Source: Siphlonurus alternatus
Lineage: Eukaryota > Arthropoda > Insecta > Ephemeroptera > Siphlonuridae
Assembly (NCBI GenBank): GCA_949825025.1
Contig: OX463783.1
Coordinates: 11,691,628-11,755,627 of the forward strand
Direction of reading: 5' to 3'
Length of the DNA: 64,000 nucleotides
A program made the position numbers and the translations under genes. The notes under the pieces were generated by a model. It searched no databases and was not told the origin of the DNA. It worked only from the letters and a program-made list of their open reading frames with translations. Below, one piece after another: positions 35,339-47,253 of the stretch; positions within the stretch are counted from its first letter, which is position 1; each line of letters starts with the position of its first letter.

Positions 35339-35818
35339 TTCCTATATCACATGTTTGGAAAATAGAGATGGAAATATTTAATGCTAGCATATTGATAGGG
35401 ACTACAAAAGGACTCGCATAGAGCATAAATTTGAGGTATGCGGATTTCATACAATTATAATGATGAGATTTATTAGGACAATTGTGCTACACTAATAGTA
35501 ATTTTTCGAATACTATTATCATTGAATTTGTTTTTGGAGTTTGAATTAATTAATATGTATGAGGAAGAAATTTCATTACTTTATTAATCACTGCAGTTTA
35601 GAATTTAGGACAAAGCACATATTTATAGATATAAATAACCACAGTTAATTTCTTCACAGTATAAACACTAAACATAAAAAATATGCAGTTCTAAAAATAT
35701 TCAACTTCAAACATTAAATATACGAACCAATGTTACAATAATTATTATGCTTACAAATTTGTTATTAGTTTTATTTCATAATTAACACAATATCATAATC
35801 TAATTACAACATAAAACG
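35339..35818. other. AT-rich background
   Basis: Nothing recognised. Confidence 0.5.
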
Positions 35819-35946
35819 CATTCACAAAGTCTTAAGGCCACTTTTAAGGCTCGATAATTTAAAGCTTGATTTTAGACGTGTTTTTTAGACCCAAAATTTC
35901 TGGTCTTAAATTATTGAGCCTTAATTATGGCCTTAAGGCTTTGTGA
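35819..35946. mobile_element. foldback MITE, family C
   Basis: GCATTCACAAAGTCTTAAGG at the left and CCTTAAGGCTTTGTGA at the right. Nearly the same interior as the copy at 1317. The outermost bases of the right end are lost. Confidence 0.82.
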
Positions 35947-36109
35947 CTTAATATGATTTAATTTATCAATGAACTATATTTCAAAAATATAAAGCTGATT
36001 TATCCAGAAAACATATACATTTTGATCAATTTTAATAATAATTTATTTAGCAGCTATTATAAAATTTTATTTATCAAGGTTAAAAACAAGGCAAGAAATA
36101 AAGTTTTTT

Positions 36110-36350
36110 TTAAAAGAGAGAGAGGAGATGAACACTATAGGCCTGGATGATTACAAGAACAAGAGAGATCAAGACGAGTTTTATAGGCTTGAGGCCAGGA
36201 GAGATGTGGGAGTTTTAAACAGTTTGATTCCTCTCTCTCTAATTTTCCTCTTCTTTGGCATTAAAAACATCAGAGAATATATAAGTGAGAATCTTTTACA
36301 ATCGCGTTCATTTCATGTCATTGCACTGTTGCGATAATCACTCACGACTC
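36110..36350. other. purine-rich non-repetitive patch with a short ATG frame
   Basis: An ATG at 36128 opens 69 codons starting MNTIGLDDYKNKRDQDEFYR, with lower AT bias in its first half than chance frames here. No family recognised. The second half is hydrophobic because of CT-rich DNA. Reported as unproven; a non-coding patch is likelier. Confidence 0.2.
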
Positions 36351-37554
36351 TCGACTATAGTAAAATCGATTTTAAATTATTACAGGAAGTAAATTATTTT
36401 AGACTTTTATTTGATATAAATAGTTGAATTTTAATAAGAATTTTCTTATATAAATATTGTCAAATTTTATACTGTTTCATAATTGGAATGAATAATGAAT
36501 CTTTGTATTTATTGGTTGAACTTTAATCTAATTTGATTGTAAAGATGCATTGAAAAAAATAAGATTCAATAATACAAAAGAAGTAAGCAGGCTATAATGT
36601 ACTGTTATAATTTAAATTGATTTCTTCTTATAAACTTTATTGTAATAAATTATATGATAAGTAGTTCATGATGTGTTGCAAAATGTTTTATAAAATAATA
36701 CAATATCGATGTTTTTGTCAATGCATGGATTTTTTTTAAAAAATATAATGTAATTAGTGCATATATAGGATATTAAAAATTTATGAAGTCTTTTGATCAT
36801 TTAATACATAGACACGGCGATGAAAAAATTCAATTTCATCATTATATAGATAGATATATAATCTTGATTGATGTACAAGTTAAATGAGCAATAAAAAAAA
36901 AAAAAGTACAATTTCTTAATTTTAAATAAAATTTTAATGGATTTTTTCCAACAAATACGTTAGCACGATCATTTCTACTTAAAATTTGATATACTGTAAT
37001 TGTAAATTAAAAACAATTTTTTTCATAAATTAATAATTAACTTTGCTTGTTTTTAAATTATACAATTATTATGTCTATTTCGTCTATATGTAACAGTTTA
37101 TATTCTATCATTAGTTTAATACTGCATTATTTCTTTTCAAAATTAACGACCTAATGTAAAATTAAATTGAGTTATTGATGGATATTTTTTACTAACTACT
37201 TTTCTTATTTCTTCCAGACATAATAATATTTTGTTTACAATTACTCAAAAAATTTTCATGACATATAAATTGAAGGTCCTATTATTATTAAATATTGAAG
37301 TTTTCCATATTAGTATTAAGGTACAAAAGAAAATTATTTACTGTCGCAGACACTTAACCTTCATTACTTATTATATTGGATAAAAAAATAATAAATAACA
37401 ACGAAAAATATTTATTTCAAGGTTCTTTAATAATAATAAGTGTATGAAATTTTGATACGTGTAAAATTCTAAAATATAGTTTAAAAAAAAAAAGTTCAGA
37501 TATATGATTATGTACTACAAAATTAGATGAAGGATATTTTTTTATTATTATTAT
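36351..37554. other. AT-rich background
   Basis: Nothing recognised. Confidence 0.55.
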
Positions 37555-37720
37555 AGTACATTGTTGAGTCTTGAGTGGGAGTAAAGATGATTGGTAAGGA
37601 TTCAAGATCACGAAGCCTTGTTATATTACCCGTAACATCAGCACAATTGTTGGGTCAAAGTCATGGAAATAGCTGTGACGTCATGAATTTAATAATGGTG
37701 AAGCTGTGTAATGGTTTTCT
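37555..37720. other. non-repetitive island with a CRE site
   Basis: Mixed sequence with a full CRE TGACGTCA at 37676-37683, outside any recognised MITE, and CAATTGTTGGG, GTCAAAGTCATGG around it. Single copy. Candidate regulatory element by motif only. Confidence 0.28.
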
Positions 37721-38269
37721 TGAAAGTTATTTAAAAAAAAAAGGAAATTCTTGTTGTTTTAATTACAATTGCTTCCTTCTGAAGTATACCTATGGTTCTA
37801 TATGATCTATATTTGTATTTTAAACTTCTGTGGTGCAAAATTGTCCTATAAGCCATACTTGAAAGCGATATATTGTTTATAAGCCTTTACAGATTGTTTA
37901 ATTAATTTCGACTTTCTCAAGTATTTCTTAGATAAGCCATAAATTCAATAAATTCATTATTTATTAATATAAATTGAGTAATTTGGCAGTGTATTCCTAT
38001 ATAATTATCTTAAAATAACATCATCAATTAATGAAAATTGTATTAAAGAATTAGTGAATTACTTTAATTGGTATTTAATATTTTTATAAAATTTTAACTA
38101 TAAAGAATAAGTTTGAAATAAAATTGCAATAAATAAATCAAGGATTTGCAGGCTATATTTAACTTGCTTATAATTGAAATTAACAAAGTATTATACTCCA
38201 AAATTTTGAAATTTAATTGAAAATTCAAATATTTTTAAACATTTCCAGATCACAATCCAAATAAAAACA
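37721..38269. other. AT-rich background
   Basis: Nothing recognised. Confidence 0.5.
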
Positions 38270-38560
38270 ACATAGAGATCTCATTACACATTCCCCGATC
38301 ACTAGCGCCACTGTTGTAAAGTCTCTGAACTAAATTTTCTCAACTTTGGCCTGTGATGTGACATACTCTAGAGAGGTGACTTTGAATATAAGCGAGAGCG
38401 AAGATTTTTAGCGGAACGTCTGTAGGTCAATGCTCTTCTGCATACTTCACGCCCAATCAAATCAAATCCCCACCCCCTTCTTACCTCAAGATAATTGACG
38501 TGATTATTACAGGTACATCACGCCCATGAAACACACGTGATTCTTCATTTCTCATTTTAT
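38270..38560. other. non-repetitive island, possible conserved non-coding element
   Basis: About 290 bp of mixed composition (CCGATCACTAGCGCCACTG, GCCCAATCAAATCAAATCC, CATCACGCCCATGAAACAC). It ends with an ACACGTGA E-box-like word. No plausible frame or repeat family. Confidence 0.28.
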
Positions 38561-39697
38561 TAATTAATTACCTGTCTATTTAATTATTGATATATCCTAA
38601 AAAAAAAATTTATTTTCGAATGAGCTGCATGTGTGATTATCATTGATTTATATTTAATTCAAGTTTGTCTAATACATTATCATTTTGTAATTTTAAAAAT
38701 GTTAAGGATTATTTCTTGAAAATATAATTGTGTATAATGTAAAAGTGTAATAAATTTGGTCTTTATACTAAATTCACCATAAATTTACATTCATTAAATG
38801 CTATTAAATCCAGAATTTAAAAACATTTTCTATTTTTGTTAATGAAATTGTATAATATAAGCAATCGATTTATATTAAATTCAAGTCATTGCTTATATTT
38901 ATTGTTAATATAATCTAATTTTTTGCATAAAAAAGTGAATATTGTCACAAAATTTTTACAATAATCTTATAATAACTATGCCTCAGATAAAAGAACTACT
39001 CTCAGTTCAAATATTCACTAAATTTCATAAAAATTGTCACTTTCCAGGTATTATTTTAGGCTATTAATTGAACGTTTGCGCGTTACCTTAAGGCAAATAT
39101 TGAAGTCATTATTAATGAGAGAAGTTTTGCTGTAAATTGCAGTAAGAAAAATAGAACATATTGTCCTATAAATTAAAATAGGCGTTGCTGGTTCATATTT
39201 ATTGACCTTATTTGGTCATAATATGACACAAATTTGCAAGTAGTGTTTGTCTAGATAAAAAAAAATGTATTATAAAGCAACCCTATTGAAAAATAAATAT
39301 ATGCCTTCGGCCTTATAGTACATTGGGCGTTAGTTTTTTACTTGTAAAATAAATAACATTCAAAAAAATATAATATTTTAATATCTAAAATGCTTTTAAA
39401 ATTTTTAACCTTTGAATTTCATTTAAATTTGATCCCGGAAATCAGCAAGTATTTCAATATTTTTTTTTATCTTTGCATAATGAACAATTTTATCATTATT
39501 GCATTTATGAACTTAAGAAGTAACAAAATTGAGAGACGGTGTGGGTGTGTTAATGCATTCATAATGTGTAATATTTTATTACTTTATCTCTAATGCTAAA
39601 TAATATGATAATGAACCTAATGTTATACACTGGAAAATATTGATGAAATAAACCAGCCATGATTTATAATTTTGCCAATGAGCTTAGTAGGCATGCA
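38561..39697. other. AT-rich background
   Basis: Nothing recognised. Confidence 0.5.
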
Positions 39698-39887
39698 GGT
39701 AAATCCCCTAGCTTCTATGTTTACCCCGCCCCTCCGCGTAATTTGCTGAAGATTACAATTTTGGAAGAGAATTTGAGAAAAACTAGTTTAGACATTTATA
39801 CCTTTTAGTTTCCAATGCTTTTATAAACTTCAAGACAATGCCGAAAAACAGAGCAGTAGTAAAATATTCATGCTTGCCAGAGGTGTA
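39698..39887 (-). mobile_element. family A MITE, diverged
   Basis: GTTTACCCCGCCCCTCCG, GTAATTTGCTGAAGATTAC, and a right terminus GCTTGCCAGAGGTGTA are aligned with family A. The left terminus is lost or altered. Confidence 0.55.
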
Positions 39888-39974
39888 AATAATACGAATG
39901 TAGAGTAAACAAAACGATGTAGGGTGATCTCCCTTAAAAAAATTCTTCTTTAAGAGATGGTGTCTATGTATTTA

Positions 39975-40113
39975 TGATATAAATTTTCAAAGGGGAAAAG
40001 TGTATTGTACGTACTGTCATTTCTTTTGAAAAATTTCTTCTCTAATAGATGACAGTATATGATTTTTAAATAATATATGATACTAGAAAAATTTTCCAAG
40101 GTGAAGAGTGTAC
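39975..40113. mobile_element. family D MITE remnant
   Basis: AAATTTTCCAAGGTGAAGAG, then TGTAC, near 40112 matches the family D right end. GTACTGTCATTTC at 40011 is a weak left end, and AAATTTTCAAAGGGG near 39981 may be another right end. Two old copies may overlap. Confidence 0.4.
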
Positions 40114-40205
40114 AGTTAGTTATAAAAAGAACGTGCAAGCTATTTAACTAATTTTAATCAAGACTGTTGTAGAATGAAAAACGCATGCTTGAAACATTTT
40201 TACTA

Positions 40206-40420
40206 CATATTTGAATAGAGGACCTCGAGTTATGTATTGTCAGATTTTTTAACTCTTCATCACCTTCAAAATCAAGGGTAAAGACTATGTGACGTCATAG
40301 CCTTGCACATATTTAACATGTAATAGGACAAGATGTTGAATGACTATGACGTCACAGCGTTCTTGATTATCAGGGTGACCCGGTTAAAAAAATGAAAAAG
40401 AACTTCAATATTTAACTAGA
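40206..40420. mobile_element. family E MITE
   Basis: Left terminus ATAGAGGACCTCGAGTTATG, then inner arms with TGACGTCA at 40290-40297 and 40347-40354. The right terminus is degraded. Confidence 0.82.
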
Positions 40421-40785
40421 AGTGCAAATTGTTCATTTACTAAATAATTTATTCAGTGTAAAAATTATCAAAATTTGTTCTGATTTGTTACAAAAGGTTG
40501 AGCGTCCTACATTGTGTCTCCACTTTATTTTATGTGTTTTGTAGTAGGAAGGAGTAGCGTGTGGTTTTGTTGGACATACCACCCACGTTAAATGTGCCTC
40601 AAACTAAACAGGCGAGAAACAAAGATTTTGTATTTTATTTCCTTGGAATAATAAACAAGTTTAAAACTAATTTATATTAATTTTATGGATGTGATACAAA
40701 AAATATCATGATAATTTTTATGGCAAAATTTGATAATTTTTATTTTAAGAATTTAATGTAAATAAACCAGGATGAATTTTTATTG

Positions 40786-40850
40786 CATATATGAATTGAG
40801 GAACTTAAGTTATGAATTCCCAATTTTTTGAACCCTTTAACAACCTAATT
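40786..40850. mobile_element. family E left-end fragment
   Basis: ATATGAATTGAGGAACTTAAG, then TTATGAATTCCCAATTTTTTG, follows the left terminus of family E. The rest is absent. Confidence 0.55.
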
Positions 40851-41744
40851 GACAATACAATATCTTCTATTTAAATCTGTAGTAAAAAAATGCAGGGTGT
40901 CTATTGAATTTTTTGTTGTTAAAAATAAGTAAGTACAAACTCAAATACTGATTTTCCTTATGCTACCCTAAGAGAAGGTTCATTTTATTAATAATTTTGT
41001 TTCATAAATTAATTGTGTACTGACGAACATAACAAAATCTTGAAAATTAATACAACCAAGTTATTAAAAACACTAAAATAATGTATTTTAAATTTATTAA
41101 AAATAAAAGCTAACATTCAAATAGGACACGTTATATAAAATTTATGTAATAAAAATAACATGTCTTTAATAACTTAAAAAAATATAATTTAATACTTAAA
41201 TAATCTATATCCTTCATAAAAAAAAATATAATATATGATTAAATATATTCTTCAATAGACTCCTTCATTCTTTTATAAAATACAATACAGATAGCAATCT
41301 TAAATGATTGAGGTCACACCTTTAAACAAAATCACCAAACCTTCTTCTCTCAGCCTTACAACAAAAGTATATATGACACATTAAAATAAAATTCTAATCA
41401 TATTATTGAATAATTTATTATTCTCTATATGACACTATATATGTTATGACGTATTAATTTTTTTTTACTTGGTCATTTTATGTTAATTTTTTCTTTTTAA
41501 GCTTTGGTCTGATGCTCTATGCGACATAGATTAGAAAAGAAGCATTATGACTTAACAGTTGAATATAAAAAAAATAATAATAAAAGATTGCCTCTCATAT
41601 TGGATCATTACACTATAAAAAATAAAAGAGTAAAAAGTTGTATTTTTTTATAATGGCAATTCTATTAAGAATTGATATTTCATTTTTAAAAACACTAAAA
41701 AATAAATTTTACAATTATCGCTAAGTAATCTTAGTATTTGCCTA
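40851..41744. other. AT-rich background
   Basis: Nothing recognised. Confidence 0.5.
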
Positions 41745-41800
41745 AACAAGCTGAGAAAATGTGGAAACCTCAGTCATAAAGGTCGTTCACTGTCAAATTG
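41745..41800 (-). mobile_element. SINE core fragment
   Basis: GAGAAAATGTGGAAACCTCAG, then GTCATAAAGGTCG, is the mirrored SINE core only. Confidence 0.4.
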
Positions 41801-42290
41801 TTTTACAATAATCTCCCATTCTTCAATAGGAATTTAATTTTTTTTATGTATATATAAAAAAAGTTTAGGAGTAACTTTATTTTATGTTGTTATAGAATAC
41901 AATTTTATATCATATATATGGGTGATTTTACTGAAAAGTAACACAAATGATTAAAAAATTACTAATCATATAATATTTGTTAGTAGTTGATTTGTTTATT
42001 AATATTATATAATACAACAATAAATTCCTTCTTATTTCAATTATTATTAATACGTATAGTGTGAAGTCCCAATCATTTTTACCGATCACCTATACCGGAA
42101 TTTGAGCCATGAAACCAGATAACCATGCAACTCTATACCATCATGTAAGATGTACTTCAGTGTAAATGAATTGGTATGTAGTTCAAATTTTCTCCGTTGA
42201 AGGCGCAGTGATCGACAAGCACTGTAATATTAAAAAATATGACTGTATTAAAAAAATACATATAATTGAATCATTGAATTGACTTGAACG
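41801..42290. other. AT-rich background with a mixed patch
   Basis: A short mixed patch at 42060-42170 is single copy and unrecognised. Confidence 0.4.
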
Positions 42291-42462
42291 TTTCATGGGT
42301 TTAGTAATTAATCCCAACATTTGACTAGTTGTGACTGAGGAAACCATGGAAATTTCTTTTAAAATGGTCGATAACTGATGTAGAATACCATAATTCACTT
42401 CTAGGAGGCACCATTGTTCCAGGAAAAAAACGGTGGTGAACTCACAACCATCCGATGTATCT
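42291..42462 (-). mobile_element. tRNA-headed SINE, partial
   Basis: On the minus strand a B-box-like region (ATCGGATGGTTGTGAGTTC) near 42455 leads to the core (mirror of GTGACTGAGGAAACCATGG). It ends in the tail at about 42291. Confidence 0.75.
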
Positions 42463-43511
42463 ATACATATAATTTATATCAAGACCTTGTCTTTAAATTT
42501 TGGACAGTGTAACGTGGTTATAGCAACATCAGACAATACACCGCTTAGCTTTTGCCTATAGACGCCCATAGAACTCGTTTTGTTATTTAGGAACCGACAA
42601 AGCTTTAAAGTGACATTAAAGAATTATACATATAATGTCGCATAAGCAAAACCTGATGTTTTACTGATAATAATGATAATGATAGAATAAGAAACAAATA
42701 TATATTTAAAATCTCTTATACATAAATAATATATAAATTCAATGAATATTTAAATAATAGATATAATACTACTTTTTTTGAATAAATTATATCTGATTGA
42801 ATAAAAAAAATATGTAAATAATGATTAATTGCAATGTATTTAAACAAATCTATAATGCAGTTATATTTTATTTGAAAATATATACAGTACATGATCTTAT
42901 AAGTTTCTATTAATTTATTTTTCAAAGCAAATATCAAACTATATTTTGCTGGTTAAAAACGCATAATGCAAGAATCTTTCTTTATCAAAAACTTATTGGG
43001 CTGCAAAGTATAATATAATATTTTATTTTATATACCAAGATTATAAATAAAATGTAACATTAAAACTCAAAACGCTATTCAAAGAAAAATAAGTTGTTCA
43101 TTGCGTTTTAATCTCATATCTAATAAAAAATAATCATACATAACATACATTCTCAAAATATTATCAATTTAAGATGAATTTAACATAGTCATTTTTATTT
43201 TCTATATTTAATTTTATGATTTTCAATACAGTTAAAATCTTTGAATTTATCTTAGAATCCTAAGTTACATGCATATTTAAAAGTAAAATATATTATATAT
43301 TTTATTCTAATAAAATTAAAGCAACCCAAATTGAAAAATATTTTATTTTCTCCAAAATTATATGCATGCTTCTCAAATTAAGGATGCATAAGAATTATAA
43401 ATGGTGCACATACTGCACATACATATCATACATTAGATATAAATTATTTTGCAAATGAATGTATCCTTTTTGAGACAGCTAAAAAGTTATACCAATTAAA
43501 CTAACATGCTG
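42463..43511. other. AT-rich background
   Basis: A mixed patch at 42490-42640 (CACCGCTTAGCTTTTGCC) is unrecognised. The rest is featureless. Confidence 0.45.
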
Positions 43512-43729
43512 TACAGTAAAATTTATTTTAAAATCACTCCGGAAGTAGCCGGAAGTATGAAGTTTGTAGCTACTATATTTATAATTAAGCATTGAAACTT
43601 TTAAAAATATATTTGTAATACAATTACTGACATATATGTTAAATTGCAAGGCTAAAATATGAATAGGAAGTTCAGAAACGCTACACTTCCGACTACTTCT
43701 GGAGGGAATATTTTGTAAATTTGACTGTA
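43512..43729. mobile_element. family K MITE, full length
   Basis: TACAGTAAAATTTATTTTA at the left and AATTTGACTGTA at the right. GGAAGTAGCCGGAAGTATG is mirrored as CTACACTTCCGACTACTTC. 218 bp, against 217 bp for the copy at 13372. Confidence 0.85.
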
Positions 43730-43870
43730 GCCCGAAGAGGCAGTTTATAATTTTATATAACGTAAGAAAATCATATAGTTTAACCATTCCAAAAAGTTTA
43801 AGATCATTGCACCAATCATCCATAGATACCCAAAAATTATAACATATACATGTTCATAAAGATCGTGCTA

Positions 43871-44058
43871 TACACTTCAGAAAATTACGAACGTTACTCT
43901 TGCATGATTTTCTGTAGCTGTAAAGAGATAAAAATTTGCGAATTCGCACTCAGTCTTGCCATTCTAACCCTGCTCTATTTTACCACACCTCCATTTAGAC
44001 TGCGTGATAATGCCCATAAAGAGAACAGGTGTAACATTCGCGATGTCCAGAAGTGTAC
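43871..44058 (-). mobile_element. family A MITE, full length
   Basis: TACACTTCAGAAAATTACG at the left, GATGTCCAGAAGTGTAC at the right, interior AGACTGCGTGATAATGCCC. The 92-codon frame over it is transposon sequence. Confidence 0.82.
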
Positions 44059-44600
44059 AATAATCATAAGATGTTATAACATTCCTAACAATATATTACG
44101 TCTGTCTATTCCATTAGTCCGGCACTGAGAACTTGTATATACACGTAGTGACATCCGAGTGTTTCACCTGTCAAAATGACCAATATGTTAGGTGTTAAAA
44201 ATCGGTCCACTCTGTATGGGGTCGTAATATAATAATATATTTCATTATATCATTAATACTCAAAGATATTTGTCATTTCTAACATGAATGTAATAAATTC
44301 TTTAATGTAACTAGCTATTAATATTAAATGTTATATCAATTTTTATTAAAGTTATATAATATATAAATTCTAAGAATCTAATTAAATAGTTTTTTTATAG
44401 ATCATTATATAGAATTTACAATACAATAGAATTTCTTAAATATTAAGTAAATTGCTATGCAATTTATTTTTTTTTTCATCATTATGCGTCTGGAAAAATA
44501 TACAATATTTGGGATTGATTCCAAAAAGGAAAAAAGGCTTCTATTACATCAGTGTTTTAGTATTAATTACATTTTTTTTTTTCATTAAAAACCTTTCCCT
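44059..44600. other. AT-rich background
   Basis: A mixed patch at 44130-44225 is unrecognised. The rest is featureless. Confidence 0.45.
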
Positions 44601-44870
44601 AGTTGAAAAATTTCGTCTTCAACTCATCCTTTAAACGTCTAAACCTAATATTTTTACCTCTAAAACACATCTTATTTCCTCTTCACTCAAAGTGAGGAAG
44701 AAATGAAAACAATATTTCAAACATTTTATGTTCAAGAAGAGAGAAAAAGACGTAATCTCGTCTTTTCCCCTCTTTTTTTTACCTCTAAAATGGTGCAAAA
44801 TTAGAGGACAAAAGACGAGAGGAGAGCTTAATAGTGAAGAAAAGATTAAATTTATTTCTACTCGGGTTAT
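44601..44870 (+). repeat. dispersed repeat, family J
   Basis: Shares CTAATATTTTTACCTCTAAA, CATCTTATTTCCTCTTC, AATCTCGTCTTTTCC and CCTCTAAAATGGTGCAAAAT with 57072-57315 in the same order and strand. No terminal inverted repeat and no protein found. Class unknown. Confidence 0.75.
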
Positions 44871-45002
44871 AGAAATCAATACATGCAGCATCAATAATGC
44901 ACTCTTAAAGATAAAAAATTATACAGCTAATTATTTCTACTTCAACTGAATCTTATACTTTAGTATAATAGTTACAAAAGACTAAATTTAATTTCCCGGT
45001 TC

Positions 45003-45115
45003 TTCGTGGACCAAACATAGAGTTTTGCGAGTCCCTTCCAAACCGGAGCGACCATGCCTAAAATAGTAATCCATCTCCATTCTCATGGTTTTGTGACTGA
45101 GGACATTTTTTTAAA
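45003..45115 (-). mobile_element. SINE tail fragment, tail type X
   Basis: CCAAACCGGAGCGACCATGCC and the mirrored core word GTGACTGAGG match the tail of the tRNA-headed SINE at 931 and, more loosely, of the 5S-headed SINE at 34982. Confidence 0.65.
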
Positions 45116-45189
45116 TATTTGGAAATTTTTCTCCATAATACATATAGTAATAGGTGGTTTGCAAAGAAATTTCATACCGGAGATCCGGG

Positions 45190-45305
45190 TATACTGATCG
45201 CCTTGGAAAATTTGCGTTATTTGCAGACTTTTGCTAATCACCATTTGTGGTGAATCACAATGCTATAACTGCTAATGGAAATTTTTGCAAGGTGACGAGT
45301 CATGT
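45190..45305. mobile_element. family D MITE, diverged
   Basis: TACTGATCGCCTTGGAAAA, TTTTGCTAATCACCATTTG, then GGTGAATCACAATG and GCAAGGTGACGAGTCATGT. Arms recognisable, about 116 bp. Confidence 0.7.
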
Positions 45306-45988
45306 AAAAAGAATTTTTACAAATTAAATTCTTTTAAATTTCAAAATTTTTCAGTAAACTATGCAAAAAAAAAAAAAAAAATACACTTTTAAGGTTTAAT
45401 TGTCTAATTTAAAAACAATGAATTTTAATATAACTCAACTTGTAATTGTCTTGTATTATAAATCAATTTCAGTGTTTTTTCCTTTATAAAACTAGTAATT
45501 ACTTCGGATTGTTCCTTACTTTGTTTCTTGGTATGATCGATATGAATTTTTTTTATACGTTAAGTAAATTATGAAACGACACGTGCCTTTATTAAGTATA
45601 AAAAATTCAGTAAATTTTCATTCCAAGGATTCAACTAAAATGTTAACAGTCTATAATCTCTTTAAGTATCAGCAGTTAATAAGAAAAATACAAACCAAAG
45701 TATTCATGAAGCTGTTCCAGAAAAAAAAATAAAAAATAAAAAAAATATTACTTATCGAAAAAGGTTTCGAAACTTTTTTTTTTAAGTACATTAAAAAGTA
45801 TAATTTTTTGTAATTCTATATTTTCAATGTGAAAAAAATATATATCAAAGTGGATTACAGTACTGTTTTATTGTGATTACAATTATAGTATATTCATTTC
45901 AAAATTTTTGATTTGAAATAAAGTTATATAAAACACAATCAAATATATATTTTATTGTTTCATTTTTTATTAAATCATCATAAATTTG
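45306..45988. other. AT-rich background
   Basis: Nothing recognised. Confidence 0.5.
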
Positions 45989-46577
45989 TACACCTCTGGA
46001 CAGCATAAACTTTACTCTAAGGCTTGTCGCAGACAGAATCGCATGATTTCGCAGCGTATGATAAAAAATTAAGAAACTATGCCATCAGGTATGCTCGCGC
46101 ACACAGCTTCGCATGGTATCGTATGGTATGACATCGTAAGTTTCTCATTTAGAACCGGTTCTAAATTTTTATCATATAATACGAAGTCATATTTATCAAT
46201 CAAAGGATAATTAAAAGAACTACTATATGTGCATGTTTTTGCTGATTGAATATTTATTTTGTATTTTCTTCTGCTTGTATTTAATTTTCTGCAAAGCTCA
46301 CTGTAATGTAAGATAATTTGTACACCAGCACCTACCCATAAGGCTTCCGGCCTTGGTAGGACTGTATTCTTATTTTTCACTAATAAAACTATTAAAAAAA
46401 AAATACGATACCATGCGATGCGAAGTCTGTCTGTGACCCCCTTTACTTTGTTTGTAGGCGTTACCACAGTCTATGGAGGTACATCTCCTAAAATTACAAA
46501 TCTATATATATATCTCTATATTTATTATATAGAACTGCAACTCTAGAACTGAGGAATGGGTAAAGTTCGTAATGTAC
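45989..46577 (+). mobile_element. family A MITE split by element N
   Basis: TACACCTCTGGACAGCATAA at the left; TTTGTAGGCGTTACC, AGTCTATGGAGG and CTGCAACTCTAG follow the insertion; ends GTTCGTAATGTAC. Without 46019-46441 and one copy of the 8-bp duplication it has the usual length. Confidence 0.82.
46019..46441. mobile_element. element N, hAT-like non-autonomous transposon
   Basis: Terminal GGCTTGTCGCAGACAG mirrors CTGTCTGTGACC, and ATCGCATG mirrors CATGCGAT further in. Flanks TTTACTCT (46011-46018) and TTTACTTT (46442-46449) form an 8-bp target duplication with one change, as hAT elements leave. The interior has a short hairpin CCTACCCATAAGGC/GCCTTGGTAGG near 46332. The 132-codon minus frame has no transposase signature that I can see. 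Confidence 0.75.
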
Positions 46578-46917
46578 ACTGAGGTTGAGAAAAAATGTCC
46601 TCAAAATTACGAAGTTAGAAAATTGTTTAAGTACCAAAATAGATTCAGTCGGCATGGATAAGCAATTGCCCCTGCCACATACGCAACCCGTTATATTTTG
46701 CTGCTGAACAAGTTGCCTAACTTGCATTTGTTTGCGTACAGACATTTTATTTCGACTCAAGTGTACATGTTTTAAAAATGTATACAAAATAAAATTTAAA
46801 ACATTGTTTTAATAATTATATAGCTATTTAATTTTCCTAATAATTAAATAATAGCTCTATCTAATTATTTAAAAAAATTAAATGTCTTAGACATGCAAAT
46901 AATATCATAAATTTTCC
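46442..46917. other. family A remainder and AT-rich background
   Basis: After 46577 a mixed patch to about 46760 (ATTGCCCCTGCCACATACGC) is single copy and unrecognised. Confidence 0.4.
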
Positions 46918-47017
46918 TTATTAAATGATTTTTTAGTGCTTTTTTGCCATCTGATTACTGGTATACATACAAATGCAATAATCAGATGGCGAAAAAGCAC
47001 TAAAAAATCATTAATAA
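46918..47017. repeat. long perfect-type hairpin, about 100 bp
   Basis: AATGATTTTTTAGTGCTTTT, then GCCATCTGATTA, on the left pairs with TAATCAGATGGCGAAAAAGC and its continuation on the right, with one mismatch over about 34 bp and a loop of about 20 bases. Single copy in the window. It may be a very short MITE or an RNA hairpin. Confidence 0.7.
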
Positions 47018-47253
47018 TTTAATTTCACGCCCTCGTGATTGTACAGAAGTAAGAAATACAACAGAAAATATTTAAATAAATTTTCATATACTCTAATCTA
47101 ATCTATACTAATCAAATCGTTTTCCTTTAGTAATTAACGTAACGAATTCAATAAGTTATATCAGACTAGCAATTTGTCTATTTTGTCCGGAATTCGGAAT
47201 AATGAGCTATCGGTGTGCAATAATGAGGTATTCTATTTACTATATCAGGTGAG

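Noticed and set aside
43850..44128. 92-codon plus-strand frame
   Set aside because: It coincides with a full-length family A MITE.
46069..46467. 132-codon minus-strand frame
   Set aside because: It lies inside and across the end of element N. No transposase motif is visible and it runs into the family A flank.
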